Shown: positions 21,339-35,191, numbered from the stretch's first letter. The stretch is DNA of 64,000 nt from Hepsetus odoe (GCA_017165825.1 CM029370.1:20984222-21048221), one strand, 5' to 3'. Program-made: numbers and translations. Notes: generated from the sequence alone by a model not told the origin.

Positions 21339-22988
21339 TGGCACAGGCTAGCCATAGAATGATCACAAGCCTATAATTATTTAATCGCTGTCCATATGTG
21401 ATCACATAGTGCCTGTTAACGCAACTGGAAATATAAATTCTGTGGATCAGTTGAAAGAGAATTTATTTTATTTCCTATGAATCTTATTTTTGTGCTAAGC
21501 AAGGCACTACAATGAAGTGAACAGACAAGCATAGCTATGAGAAATTGATTTTAATACCAAAACATGACCAACAAATGTTTTCTTCATAATTCTGCCCATT
21601 TGTCTACATCTACTTTGTGCATAGGGAGTCTCCAACAACACCTTAAAGATAAATTCCACTGATTTTTCCAATATTCTGTAAAATTTGATTATTAAAGATA
21701 ACAGAATGTGAATGCTTTGTTTTAGAGATATTATTATGTGTTGCTTTCTTTGCAGTAGTGCTGATAGAAACCAATGATATCAATGTTTAATATTAATGTA
21801 TATTTACATTGTAATGTTGCTTCTTCTCTAAAATGACCAGTAAAACCTGTGTGTCTTATGAATGTTGAGAATGAGAAATAGTGACAAATCCTTAAATTTC
21901 CTTTTTTCCCTTAAATAATTATTTTGCTTTACAGCACCCTGCATGTGCTTTTCCAACAAGATTCTAAACTACTATGGCTTTGTAATCATCTAAGAAGTTA
22001 ATTATTCAGAAATAAAAAAGCAATTAAGTCTCCTTTGAATTTTGTCTGACATTGTGCCAGGACAAAAGGTGTAGTTTTCTATTTGGTGCCTAGTTGTCTT
22101 ACCCTCAGAACTGTTCACTTGACCATTTCATAGGCCCTTATCCATTATTTCCCTATTCAGGTATTGCATCCTTCATCCAGTACTGCAGAAAGAAGAATTT
22201 ATTGAATCAACAGAACACATCTGCAACAAATCATCATCAGGTAGTCTCCATCATATGCATGGCTCTCCAACTCCTGCACTGGTCACACATGAGTATTTAT
22301 GGCAAATGCTTCAAGAAATGAAATCGTGCTGGTTTATTAAATTTGTCTCCTCTCTTCCAATGGCTCCCAATGCAACCATCACTCAGGTCCTCCCTGCACC
22401 TCTGATATGAGAAAGGGGGGAAGGGTGAACACGCCCTATCATGCTGAGCTGTACCCCAGTGCTAAACTAATGAGAACTGTCATGCTGCAAACAATCTGCA
22501 TTCATCATGCCTTATCTGAAAGGATTGCTGCTTTGCACCTTCACATGTAGAGGAGAGAGAAAGGGAGAAGATAGAAAGCAAGAGAGAAATCGAGGGTCTT
22601 GAAAAGATGTGTATACCTGACCTGGGGTTAAGGTCTTGAGGTCTTGATGGAGGAAATACTCCTCAGTGGACAGCAGTCTGAGCTTTCTGGACTGTTGATA
22701 GCATGTAACAGTTATCACTCATTTGGTTAGCACACTCTCTCATTCTGTGGCTGCCTGCCATCTCCACCCTCGCAGCTGCTTACATGGAATTATTGTGCTT
22801 GATGGCACTGAGGCCTGGTTCAAGGGCATGCTTGCCTGAGAATTGAGAAATTATGGTCAAATAGAGGCACCATGAAAGAAAATTTCTCTGTTCTTAGGCA
22901 CAGTAGTGAACGTTTGAGAAATTGCAGGTGTGCTATTACTAGCTGTTAGTAAAACTGTTTAGCTTGCACAAAAATGTAATTAATTATG
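20504..22988. other. Gene-free region
   Basis: No gene recognised. A run of 30 A residues lies at 21307-21336 without a recognisable retro-element before it. Confidence 0.5.
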
Positions 22989-23301
22989 CTACTTATCCTG
23001 AGCAGGATCACAAGTGGTGCTGGAGCCTATCCCAGGTACCACAGGGCTAAAGTCAGAGGATCACCATGGACAGGTCATCAGTCCTTAGTAGGGCAGATAA
23101 ATATACACATAGGGGACGGTTTAACATCTCCAGTCCACCTGACATGCCTTGTAATGCCTTTAGATTGTTTGAGGAAAACAGAACACCTGTAAGAAACCCA
23201 CCCAGTCATGGAGAGTACATGTAAACTCCACACAGGGAACTGAACCCAATATCTTTGTGCTTTGAGGCAACAACACTATCCACTTCACCACCATGCTTCC
23301 C
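22989..23301 (-). repeat. tRNA-derived SINE, near full length
   Basis: On the minus strand the head reads GGTGGTGAAGTGGATAGTG (box A-like) and GGGTTCAGTTCC (box B-like). The body carries the reverse of CATGTAAACTCCACACAGGG, and the tail has the reverse of CTGGAGCCTATCCCAG. This is a widespread fish SINE layout. Its tail is related to the tail of the 23974-24207 family. Confidence 0.75.
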
Positions 23302-23958
23302 AAAACTAAAATTTATATAGCAAATTTACTAATACATAATTACCGAGCACCTACGCAGAAGAACCAAAAACCCCTTCTGCCTTTTTAAGCACAAGCAACA
23401 AACATTTTTGTGCTTTGAAACTTTATGATACCACTGTGATTTGTAATGGCTTAATTATTTTCAGAATCTGCTTTATTTTTATAGTTAATCATGGGTTAGA
23501 GTTATTTAACTATTTTTTGCATCAAAAATATGATCATGCTTTAAAATATCACATGCAATGCTATTAACAACCAAAACTAAAACATGAATCATGGTTTTCT
23601 AGCGGGAATGCAGTGTAAACCTCTGTATCATACTCTCTGAGGTACAGTTTAACAGTTTAAAAATGTACTTGCAAGTAAAGAAAACTCAGAAAAATCAAAT
23701 TGTTCAAGAGAGAACAAAACATAACAAATAATAAAAGAATATAATTCTTGTCATTCTTGTAAAAAAAGAAAAATTAGGATTTTTGCAGCACAAGGGGAAC
23801 CTAAACAAGATTCGGGTCTAATGTTATGACTGATGGATGTAGGACGAGCCAAGTTTCTACCCAAAAAGGAAAGATACTGGGGAGCTTTTGTGCTCAGTAG
23901 ACCACTAGAGTATATCCTCAGAAGGGATGGTGGTTCTGATGCTAATTTTTTTTAGATA
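23302..23958. other. Gene-free AT-rich spacer
   Basis: Nothing recognised. Confidence 0.5.
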
Positions 23959-24222
23959 TATAAGTATTTCTTAGTCAGTCAGTCATTTTCTGCCGCTTGT
24001 CCCAAATGGGGTTGCGGGGGGGTGCTGGAGTCCATCCCAGCTCACACAGGGCGAAGGGCAGGGGACACACCCTGGACAGGTCGCCAGCCCATCACAGGGA
24101 GGAGCGTGACTGGGACAGCACCTTGCTCAAGGGTACCTCAGGGGAGGTACCCTATTGGGAAGGGGTTCGAACCTCCGATCCGCCGATCACGCGGCCACCG
24201 CTGCCCCTATAAGTATTTCTTA
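23959..24222 (-). repeat. Full-length SINE with 15-bp target-site duplication
   Basis: Element 23974-24207 is flanked by identical TATAAGTATTTCTTA copies (23959-23973 and 24208-24222). On the minus strand the head is AGGGGCAGCGGTGGCC with box B GGTTCGAACCCC. The body contains TACCCTTGAGCAAGGTGC and GGCTGGCGACCTGTCCAGGG, and the tail is a GACT tetranucleotide repeat. The clean duplication implies a fairly recent insertion. Confidence 0.9.
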
Positions 24223-25752
24223 TTTAATTAAATCAGTCTTCATTTAAACCAAGAACATACATGGATATGAGAACTTTATGGTACTGGCATTTACAAAAGT
24301 TATATCTTGATGTTTCCCAATTGAACAATAATGTGGAAATTCAGTTAGCAATCACGATAGCTCCCCAAATTGATTAAATGCTGCAATAATCAAAATCTGG
24401 TTGTATGCTTATTTAATTTTAGTAACTTCTGAAATTTGAAAGAGACTGAATTGGGCCCGTCTCAGCATCAGCAGCCATCAGAATCAGAGTTGTAGTGAGT
24501 CAGTCTAATGAAATGATCATGTTTTCTTGAAAGAAGAAATCCAACTTTGTAACATTTGATTCCTGAAGAAAATCATTTCGGTCAGCAACTACAGTGGCAA
24601 ATCAACATGAAGACATGCTGACACAGTTGGAAGGGTTCTTTAGGGGGACATTTATTGCCTCTTAGACAAGCATAAATTTTGGTAAGCAAGATGCTTTGCC
24701 TTTAACACTGATTACATCTCCTACTTGGATGTTTTGAGTTTAATTACTCTCTTGAAATGAGGACTTGCACCTGGGAAATACTTTAGGGAAGCACTGGCAG
24801 GTGTTCCTCAGTGTGTGCTGGCACAGAAGAGAAGAAACCACATCTGACCTCCATATTTATTATAGATTGTAATGAATGTTGCTCTTGTTTGCACCTACAA
24901 TGATACAGTTTGAAGGAGACAAGTCCAACATCTGGACTTTAATATAACCTCATTGTGATCTCTCTGAAATAGCACATTGAATGAATCAAATGCTGAGAAG
25001 TTCCCATATGTGATTGCTTCATTGTGGTTATTCTGTAGTTTATAATTAAAGTGACTGAATGGATCTACAACATGGACACATGCATGAGATGATCCATTAA
25101 ACTTGTCGATGTTGTAATCATGCAGTTTGGTACCTCAGAAACACTGAAAAGCCAATGTTTATGAGAAGCAGAAAAAAAATAGATTTTTCAGCTTTCCGTC
25201 CCCGTCCATTTCACTACACTAAATTATAAATTATGTCCTTGAAGAGCCAAATAGAAGGCAATATGCAAGTGGTGGTACCACCTATGGGGTTTTGTATAAT
25301 TCACATAGTTTTCTTTTTGCCTGAAGGGACACTAAACAAAACCTTATCTGGATGCAGAGCAGATTTCTGCAGTGAAAAGACTGCCATGAGAAATGCTAAT
25401 TATTGAGTGCTTTGACCAGTGTCCTTTAAAAGTGAAAGAGTGACTAATTTTCAATAATTTGATTTTACATTTTAATAGTATTGATATAATAGCAACCAAG
25501 GCCTCTGGGAGTAAAACTAACAAGGAATTATGGAGGATGAAGTGAAAGAACTGTTCAGAACTATAACTCAATATTGTTGACAGTATTATTAAAAAATACA
25601 TCAAATCTGCAAAATCTGAGACATAATATGGGTATCATAGGCATGCTACATTTAAACTTGATTTCCATGGTTTTGCATAGAATAAATCTATAAGGATCTA
25701 TGCTAACATCAAGCCAGTAGTATGCTCCTAAGCCAGTAGTATGCTCATATGG

Positions 25753-25816
<64 letters not shown>

Positions 25817-28800
25817 TTGGACACAGAGGAAGACACCTCTTAGGGTGTTGATGACTCATGCATTTTTTAAGGAACAAATAAAGGTCTAGGTGGATGCCTA
25901 GTTTTAAGGCCTAAAAGCTGCATGTGGATGCAAGCCCCTTGCTGACTGACTGTAACACAAAGAGGGGCATTTCCATGTCTATGGCTTGGAACATCTGCAT
26001 CAGTCTATACAGGACTGCATCAAGTTCCAGGGTTCTCTAAAAATAACAGAATCTTTTAAGAAAAGTATTAATGATGCTGTACATTTCTTTACATTGTTCC
26101 ATACATTTTTGTGTTTTTATGAGCATGTAATATTTGAAGATTTAAGGCTTACAAGTGTATACCCGCAGCACATCTCTTTTGCATATTTAAATGGTGCATT
26201 ATATACTGCCTCACTATCTTCTCAGCAGGCAATCAGTGCTAGATATGGAGACATGGTGTATAATCTGCAGCAGTCTACTATCACCAATACATGTGTTAAA
26301 TTACTCTGACTCCTTGCCAACACAATTTCCGTCTCTATTTGAGGATGGGCCGCCCATTTATGCCCTCAAGCTGCTGGTCTTTTCTAAACTCTGCATACAA
26401 ACAGTACAGAGTAAAATCCAACATGTAGATCATGTAGTTTGTATTAGAGCTTATATCCATCCATACACTCAGATAATATCAGTCTTATCTGGTTTTGTTT
26501 ATTTTCCTTCTTGTTTCCTCTAAATTCCAGATTTGGTTTTAAAACTAATGTCCTGTGTGCTTTCTTTTCCTTCATTACTTCATTATATAGTCTCAGTTGT
26601 TGTTTGATCTTTTAAACTGGAGAACTTAGGGAACAAGTGGATGGATTGTTTAGTTGAAGACTCCATTAGCAATTTTGTGTGAATGATGCATGGTGGTTCC
26701 TGCAGCAAAAACTGTTTAAGCGTTCTTCAGATAATCATTGTGCTTATACACAATAACTGGGTACATTCTTTTTCCAACATCTCTTTTCCAATTCCCTCAG
26801 ATATTAACTTATGTTTCAGCAGTTTTTTACAAGCTTTTAAAATGATGAAAAGCAATGAAACAATTAAGCCCAGAGACTGACTGAGCACAGTGCAACTAGA
26901 AAAACTGAGTGTTGAATACAGATATTATGAAAAAATATACTAGCAATTCAGTTCTGGTGTGACATTTATAAATCACTTTGTTGCACTGTAATAGTGACCC
27001 CACACTAGCAATATCATTTTCATTAAATAACCTATTGTGATGCTGGGATTTCAATTATGCTTACAACTTACGTCCCCTTACAATGGACCAAAAGCTAATT
27101 ATTGGGTGAAATTAAAGCTAATTATTATAAAATAAATTTGAATTGTAACATTGAATTAATGATATGACTTAGTACACATAGTGTACTATAAAATGATATA
27201 TGCATTTTACTATTATTACACCATGTTTTTCCTCTAAAGGCTGCAGCTGAGTCTGCAAAATTGAAGTATGAATGCATTGCATAATGTAATTTAAACAATA
27301 CACATACAAATGCCATCTTCTACTCCTTCTTGAAAGTGTTTTGTTTCTGTTTTTATGGAAGTCTTAAATACGATTTGTGCATTCAAGTGGTTTTGGTCAG
27401 AAATGACGTACTTTTTTCTCTGTCATTGAGAGATTAAGTTTACTTTGTATTACTGTAATTAAAGCATCAGAATCAGTTCTATGTATGAATGTGAATTAGA
27501 CATAAAAAAGCATGCTATGCTAATTTGTGAATGGTTTAGGGCTGATAAAAAAAATCCCATGTTAAGTAGTTTCAACTTTGTGGTGCTCATCTTGTACATT
27601 TATTTTTTCCGGGACATCTTGAAGGTGCCACAGAAGAGGACTTTTATGTGATTCACCAGGTACACAGAGAAAATAGTAATGCAGAGGGATGCCATGTCTG
27701 AGGAAGGCAAGACTTTGAACGTTTGTCAGTTTTTACGGATTTACAGATGATAGAAAGGTCTTTTTAATGCCCAAATTTAATTTATCCTCTTTATTTTCAT
27801 CAAACTTTGTTTCATTGAAAAAACAGAGATAATGTGATACAATATAATAACAAACTGTTCTGCTTATCTCCACTACACTAGTGCATGGTTCACTTAGCAA
27901 GCAGTAATTTACTTTTTGTAGTAAATTCCTTATCCAGGGTAAAAGGAGTGGAGAATTTGTTTCCTGTCAAGTAGTGTAGGTGCAGTAGTTTAAAGAAAAA
28001 TGTATGACATATCTTTGCTTTTATTTAATCCATAGTACTCAAATAAACCTTCCTTTCATGAGACACAGAATCATGTTGGCAGAATCACTTACATCAGTCC
28101 AACTGCGCTTTCTACCTTGATGGCAGCTAGGCTGATTTGCTGAACTGCTTCAAATTTTTCCAGAAAATGCTATGCGCCAGAGACTGGCCCTGGATTTCTA
28201 GCTTCTATGCTTAGATTTTATTTTCATAACAAGCTCAAATTTATGTCTTTCATCAATGATGGCTCATGCTTCTCTGAATGGATCTGCTGATTCTGTTGGG
28301 CAAAGATGAGCTCTCTTTTCTAAATCAGGAGACACAGCAGCTTCATAATTAGATTTGCTTTCCATGCAGCTTGGGCACGTTCAATCTAATCTATTTATGC
28401 ATTCCCTTTTTCAGGCCTCATTGAGATTCTAGTGCCTCATATTTGCACGTTGGCTGTCAAAAACTTGCCTTCTTTTTCCTCACATTTGAGGCTCATTTTG
28501 TGAGTGGAGATGGGCAATGATTACCCAGTGGTCTCATCCTGAATGCAGTGTGCTGGAACTTCAGAGACTCCCTTCATTTGCCATAATTTCTGTTCTGGGG
28601 GACTTAGGAGGAGTCTTACAGGGAAGAAAGAACACATACTCACATAAACACTGGCTGGGAAAAGTCTTGGCTTCTGGAAATGGTTTGTATTGGTTGGAGG
28701 GTTCTCTTCTCACGTCAAAGCTTTTCTAATAGCAACATTGTGGTGGGGTTAGTCTCTCTACAAGTTCAGTTTTTTTAAAGGTTATTTAGAGTGGTAACAT

Positions 28801-30315
28801 GTAAAGAGGGTGGACATTTGTAGTTAAACACATTTTCTCTAAAATGTCTCACAACTAACTGAGGCAGCTTGGAGATTTTGTTTTCGGCCATGTAGAATTT
28901 CACCATTAATTTGAATCAGCCATTAAAAAACAAAGTGCACAGCCCGTTTATGTGCCCCCAATCCACCATTTCAGGGGACTGTAACAATTGCAGTAAAGTA
29001 ATTTAAAGATACTTAGCACTTGGATGTCAATCTTGGAAGGTGGAACACAAAGCACATTATATTTCCCTAATGGTGCCCTTTGAGGCCTGTTTTGCAGCAA
29101 TTTTCTTTTTTGGGTTGTTTTATGGACTAATGCCTTGACTATTGCCCAGTGGGGTTCAGTAAAGTTATATTCTTATGTAGTTTTGTTTTGAATCTGCAGA
29201 ACAGCTTTATCAAGTGCAGCTTGCCCCAGGTGAGTTTTCTTTTGTTAATGTACATTTGCTTTGGTCCTCTGCACATTTTTTTATCGGTTTTCCAGAGAGC
29301 GGATGGTTCCAGTCCCATGATGTGCTTTGACTCATTTCTGGTTTATAGTAAACAGACAGAAAGACTCCAGAAACAAGCAGCAGATCTAAAATCAACTACA
29401 GACCTTTGGCTGGTGTTATCCAGAGGAAAGGTACCTGACTGAGATGAAGAGGTAGGGACCAAAGGCAAATTGGTTGGGAACTATAAAAGGCCCATTGCAA
29501 AAAGGCTAGACAACCAGGGAAGAGAAGCTAAATGGGGCAGGAGTGTAACAAGACAAATTACACTGGCATTGGCCCGGATTTCTGCTGAAATAAAAAAGTA
29601 TTAGTAAAAAAATAAGTGTATTTTTGAATATGAATATGATTGTTTAGTCTTTTCTAAATTTGTTATCTGAATTCTGCTTCAGTTAAATTTGGTGGTAATT
29701 TCACTTTGAGAAAATGAGATAATGGTTATTGGCAAATCCCAAATAAATGTTTTTGATTTGTAAAATCTCTTTCTTTTGATTAATGTTTAGCTTTTCCCGT
29801 TTTCAAATATATGTAATTCCTGTTGATAGAAATAAAAATAAACAGGCTGAACAGATGGGAAGAAAATTTTCCTCTGGTAAAGCAACACAGTGGTTGTAGG
29901 AATTGATGGCAGTGCTAAATTGATGTAGTAATATTTGTTGCTGTTGTAATTTAAGATAAGCTACTATAAACTTGAACCAAAGGACTGTATCATTTTCTGG
30001 CAAAGTCTACTGTAAAATCATGAAGTGACAGAGAACGTATAAGGAATTAAGTGAAACATGAATTCTCAGAATTGTGCACTTCAACACTCTGGCAAGGCTA
30101 CAAAAATACAGAAGAAACCAGTAAGTATTGACTTATAACAACACCGCTGAGAATAGTGTAAGTACACAGGGCATGTGGAGTTCTGGGAACATGTTGCCAA
30201 GGACATGTCCATGACAACCATTAAGACATACAGCCCTTGGTGTTTATTTCAGATATGTGGTCATGAACACTTGAATATCAACTTGAAAATCAGCCCTTAA
30301 GAAAGTCACCCAAAA
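24223..30315. other. Gene-free AT-rich desert
   Basis: About 6 kb without a recognisable exon. Contains a TA microsatellite (25757-25811) preceded by a doubled AAGCCAGTAGTATGCTC word (25713-25747). Open frames such as 25986-26309, 26191-26523 and 29149-29442 lack splice context and family motifs. Confidence 0.5.
25757..25811. repeat. TA microsatellite
   Basis: Continuous TA dinucleotides. Confidence 0.95.
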
Positions 30316-30329
30316 ATATATGTATGTAT

Positions 30330-30393
<64 letters not shown>
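30316..30393. repeat. TGTA/TA compound microsatellite
   Basis: TGTA repeats grade into TA repeats, directly adjoining the fold-back element that starts at 30394. Confidence 0.9.
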
Positions 30394-30395
<2 letters not shown>

Positions 30396-30950
30396 CAGTA
30401 CTGTGCAAAAGTTTTAGGCGGGTGTGAAAAAATGCTGTAAACAAAGAATGCTTTCAGAAATGGAAGTGTTAATCATTTATTTTCATCAATCAACAAAATG
30501 CAGTGAATGAACAAAAGAGAAATCTAAATCAAATCAATATTTGGTGTGACCCCCCTTTACCTTCAAAACAGCATCAGTTCTTCTAGGTACACTTGCACAC
30601 AGTTTTTGAAGGAACTCGGCTGGTCTGTTGTTCCAAACATGACTGTGTTTCAACCTCCGTGTGACATTGATGATCATCAGCACCTGTTTGGTAAAATTGG
30701 TTCATCATACACCGACTATAATCCTACAGAATCCCTGACTTTGTGCAAGTGTACCTAGAAGAACTGATGCTGGCTTGAAGGCAAAAGGTAGTAACACTAA
30801 ATATTGATTTGATTTAGATTTTTCTTTTGTTCGCTCACTTTGCATTTTGTAAATTGATAAAAATATTACAATCATTATTTATATTTCTGAAAGCATTCTT
30901 TGTTTACAGCATTTTTTCACACCTGCCTATAACTTTTGCACAGTACTGTA
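30394..30950. mobile_element. Fold-back Tc1-derived non-autonomous element
   Basis: Begins TACAGTACTGTGCAAAAGTT and ends with its reverse complement. The inverted arms run about 200 bp, far longer than ordinary short terminal repeats. The arms contain the last codons of a Tc1-like transposase (ending GGHTKY in the 38-kb copy) in both orientations. The ~130-bp centre does not encode the catalytic core. It resembles a MITE built from an inverted duplication of the transposase 3' end. Confidence 0.85.
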
Positions 30951-32802
30951 TTTACTGTATATACATACATATTTGCTTGTATTCTTGAAGAGTGCTGCTT
31001 GGTGAGTTGGAGAGACAGAGTGGTAGTGCAGAGCATAGCTTTGATGATGGTTTGATATTCTATAGCTTGAAGATTTAACTCTCCTTTCTCACTACACTTT
31101 CAAAATGTTAAATAAAAGCAATTTAATTACACAGAAAGCAGGACTAATAAAGGAACTGAATTAGTCATTGAAACATGGGATAAAGTGGCAAGGATATTGT
31201 TTAATTAACCTGTGTCACTTCGACTTTAAGAGTGCTGCTTGTCATTGCTATTAGGCTTGTTGCCACCATGACCTTGAATGTCCTAACCTTGTCGACTACA
31301 CGTAAATTCTCATCTAGTAAGAAAATTGGCAGGGCTCATTAGAAAGTTGTTAGATGGGCAATCTTTTTTACATGTAAGGACCCTTGATGGGGAAGCTAAT
31401 ATGCCACAAGTCAAGCATCCCCAATTACTTTTAATTCAGGCTAATTTTAACAAATTGTAAACTAGCTGACTGTCTGTAGCAAATGCAAACTCCAGGTTGC
31501 ACCAGGAAATGTAAGATGATGAGACATCAATAACAGATTGTGATGATGTTAAATGAATAAACGCCACTGAGATGTTCACAACAATTTTCTTGGAAAACTC
31601 TTTCTTTTTACTACCAATGCACTGAAGGTTCTAAGAAGGTATCAGGTTGCTGCAGTCTTTGGTTATAGCCATTTTGTATTGTGTCTGCTCCTTTTATTGT
31701 GCTCTTTCAGACTCTTGTAATGGCTTCTGCAAGTTTTCAAGTTTGCTGAGGAAAGGATACCAATGTCTCCAGGCTAAACCCAGAAGCTCAGCTGTTTATC
31801 TGCTATGCCATCCATTGCCTTCTTTTAAGGGGAGCCCCATCAACCCTCATGTCAGTCTCTTGACATGGTAAGCCCGTGATATTAAGCTGAGTTTTTCTTT
31901 TTTCTATATTTTGTGCTACAGGACTTTTGGCTGAGGATACAGTACTGGTCTAAGAAAACAGAGTCTTGCTTTGCTAAGAAAAGCTTATGGGTAAAATAAA
32001 TGGTAGAAAAGAACTGTCTTTGCATTATCAAATCCTCTGGTGTGATCTTGGACCTTCCATACCTGTGAACTGAATAACAATAGTGCTGCTCATGGCCCTC
32101 ATGCATGACCCTCTCTTGGTTTGCTTCCTCATTAGTGGCTGTGTCTGTATGAGGAACCCCATCAGTGATTGCCATCTTCTCTGCACTCTTTGCAGAGCTC
32201 TCTTTTAAGGATCTCTATTTATCTCCTCATATCTTTTCCCTGTCTCTTTTTGGTACTCCTAATACCTAGTGGATCGTATTTTTTCTGCTCATTCTCAGAA
32301 TGTACGCTCATAGCTCAGGGCAGCCTACAGTTTGTATGTTCACTGTGTTTTGGCCCAAGCTAGAAGATACTGCCCAGCCAATTTGGCTATAAATTGGATA
32401 TCCCTGAATCCAAGGCCTTTCGGAATGCCCTTAGTAAATAAGTAAAGTAAAGGGTGACACAAGAGCTGCAACAGCATAAATCAATAGTTGTGGTTTTCAG
32501 AAGAGGTAGCAAAGGTCTCACAGAAATAATGTAATAATATATGGCTGAAACCAATCTCTGAAGAAAGTTCAAAATGTCCATGCTTGTCCAATTTTTTTGT
32601 TATTTGTTTATTTATTTATTTTTTGTGTCAGGTTTTTCTATTATCATTTATGTGCTAGAGGAAATATTTCTTAATGCTTTAGTATAATTTATATGTATTA
32701 AAGTTTACAGTAGTGGGTGTCTATATATGGTAACTACATTACATGTGGTCATGAGGATAAAGTGACATTCCTAGTGACCCCACATAATCCATAATGCCCC
32801 TA
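30951..32802. other. Gene-free region
   Basis: Nothing recognised beyond short open frames. Confidence 0.5.
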
Positions 32803-33067
32803 AGGGGCAGCGGTGGTCTAGTGGTGAGGGAGTTGCCCCTGCATCGGAAGATTATGGGTTTGATTCCCTCACCAGTATGTTGCCCTGAGGTACCCTTGAG
32901 CAAGGTACTGTCCCTGTCACTGTTCCCTGGGTGCTTTCAATAGCTGCCCACTGCTGCACGGTGTTCGAGTGCATGGGTTAAATGCAGAGGTCCAATTTTG
33001 TGGTGGTTCACTGTGTGCTGTGCTGTGACCTTGCAATGACAAGGGTTGTCACTTTCACTTTCACTTT
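32803..33067 (+). repeat. tRNA-derived SINE, second type, full length
   Basis: Head AAGGGGCAGCGGTGGTCTAG, box B GGGTTTGATTCCC, then GAGGTACCCTTGAGCAAGGT. The body has GGTTAAATGCAGAGGTCC. The 3' end is a CACTTT repeat. The head resembles the 23974 type but the body and tail differ. Confidence 0.85.
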
Positions 33068-34624
33068 CCATCAAATCTGATTTTCTGTTAATCAGTTTCA
33101 AAATGCAAGAGACTGAACAACAAAGATTTATCAAAGTGAACAATTATTCATCAAAGTGCTGCCTGTAACACCCCATGTTACATTATAACCTTTAAAAAAC
33201 TGCAGTTCAAAGAAAATTACAATTAGAGACAGGCGCTAATGTCACAATAGTCACTTTCACTTAATGTGCGGCGTCTTACTCCTCTAATGATTTATTTTTG
33301 GAGTGTAATTTGTTGCGATTGAAAATGTCAGGAACAAATGTTGCATGCAAACAAAGCCTGGCTATTTGTGGTACCTCAGGATGGCTGCCATGAGAAAGAA
33401 AAGAAATGGATGAAAGGTGTACCTAAACACTTGACTGCGAGAAGAAAATTCATTCACTGCATCATCAGACTGGTACATCACCATTGTTACTCTGTAATGG
33501 TGGTGGCATAGAGGCTGGATGTATGTATGAGTAATACATTCATTTTGTTACAAACAAGATAACCAAAACAAAAAATGAACACGAGGATGCAAAACAAATC
33601 AGCAATGACAAAATAACACTAACATGAGGAAAACACAGCAATAGGTATGAAGGAAAACACAAGAAACCACAACCAGGGGCAAACCACAAGGGTAGCCTAG
33701 TGTTTAGGGACTAGGCCCCAGGATTGGAAAGTCATTGGTTCAAATGACAGAGACTAAGACATGGAAGACATAAGAGAGTTACAAACAAGGCAAGGGCAAG
33801 GTATAATAGATGACCCCTCAGAAGTGCAACTACATAGTTATGTATAAAAAGGCAGGATTGTTGTGGGACATGCAGAAGCACACAAGAAAACGTTATTTAC
33901 GTTACACTTCCAGCTGTGATTATGCTTTGCTCCTGAAGAGCAGGAAGTAGATCCCTGAGTATGTTGCTTCATCAGTTTCCCTGTCTGTCTCTTCCCTGTC
34001 TGATACCCACTGCCTTCACAGTTTTCATGCAGACTCTCATTCCTTCTACTTTTCTGAGCCATTACTGAAATTTGTCCCCAAATACATTGTAAACTGAATT
34101 GCTAAAGCCAGGGTAGGTCTTGTCTTCTGGAATGAAGCAGGCATAGAGGCAGGATGTATGTGCCAGTAATTGATTGATTTTATTATATAAAACAAACAAG
34201 GAAACCAAAACACTAAAATAGAAAAGGAGAACAAAGGAAGTTTGAAATAACACTAAAACAAAAGCAAAAAATTAAGGTAAATAATGCTGAGACCAGACAA
34301 CCACAGACTTATATAAACACTGATGTTTATATAAAGACCTTCTAAGAATATGAGGGGTAACAAATAAGAGTAAGGTACACATAGAGGAAGAGGAAGGACG
34401 AGGACAGAGACAAAGGCCGAAACAAAAAGCACATGGACAAGGGGAAATAAACACAGAAAAGGCACATGGACCAGTCAGGGTCAAACCATTACAGACTCTC
34501 ATGATAAAAACTGATATAAGTGAGGTCCAGACCTTGGTTTCTTCATGCAAGTTATTCCCATGTGTGTGAAAAAAATAACCTTTAAAAATGTTCCTTCCTT
34601 TACTTAAACAGTACAATACAAAGT
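33068..34624. other. Gene-free region with dispersed-repeat words
   Basis: Contains a SINE head at 33690-33755 and two related blocks near 33507-33565 and 34140-34215 that share GGCATAGAGGC(T/A)GGATGTATG followed by ACAAACAAG and ACCAAAAC. No gene recognised. Confidence 0.55.
33690..33755 (+). repeat. Degenerate tRNA-like SINE head
   Basis: GGTAGCCTAGTGTTTAGGGA (box A-like) and TTGGTTCAAATGAC (box B-like). Confidence 0.6.
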
Positions 34625-34806
34625 ATGTTACATTTATGGCATTTAGCAGACGCTCTTATCCAGAGCAACTTCCATGTCCTAATTACAGGGACAGTCCCCC
34701 TGGAGCAACTCAGGGTTAAGGGTCTTGCTCAGGGACCCAGTGGTGGTAGTGCTAGACGTGGGATTCGAACCTGGGACCTCTTGAGCCATAGGTCCGCCAC
34801 CCCGGT
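34625..34806 (-). repeat. tRNA-derived SINE, third type
   Basis: The minus strand starts with a tRNA-like head whose box B is AGGTTCGAATCC. It continues through CCTGAGCAAGACCCTTAACC and ends near the reverse of TGGCATTTAGCAGACGCTCT, words common in fish SINEs. Confidence 0.8.
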
Positions 34807-34920
34807 GTTTTTGTTATGATCATGGTTTTGACATTATATGTATTTAGATATAAACCATAGCTAGCTTAATCTTAGGATTTTATTTGGCGCTCTGCAGTAT
34901 GGTTGAGTTAAAGGTAGTTT

Positions 34921-35191
34921 GAAAATGAAAGTAGGGGCAGCGGTGGCCTAGTGGGTAGGATGTTGGCCACATGATTGGCGGATCGGGGGTTCGAACCCCT
35001 TCCCAATGGGTTGCCCTGAGGTACCCTTGAGCAAGGTGCCGCCCCCGTCCCGCTCCTCCCTGCGATGGGCTGGCGACCTGTCCAGGGTGCGTCCCCCGTC
35101 CTCGCCCTGTGTGCGCTGGGTTGGACACCAGCACTCCCCCGCGACCCCGTTTGGGACAAGCGGCAGATGATGGATGGATGAAAATGAAAGT
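34921..35191 (+). repeat. Full-length SINE with 12-bp target-site duplication, nested
   Basis: Element 34933-35179 begins AGGGGCAGCGGTGGCCTAGT, has box B GGGTTCGAACCCC, and ends in a GATG tetranucleotide tail. Flanking GAAAATGAAAGT occurs at 34921-34932 and 35180-35191. It is inserted into the 3' end of an older minus-strand SINE of the second type. Confidence 0.9.

Noticed and set aside
30244..30444. Open frame with a long Tyr-Ile repeat
   Set aside because: It is a translation of the TA microsatellite. The same applies to frames over the TG repeat at 17.5 kb and the GA repeats at 60.9 and 63.0 kb.
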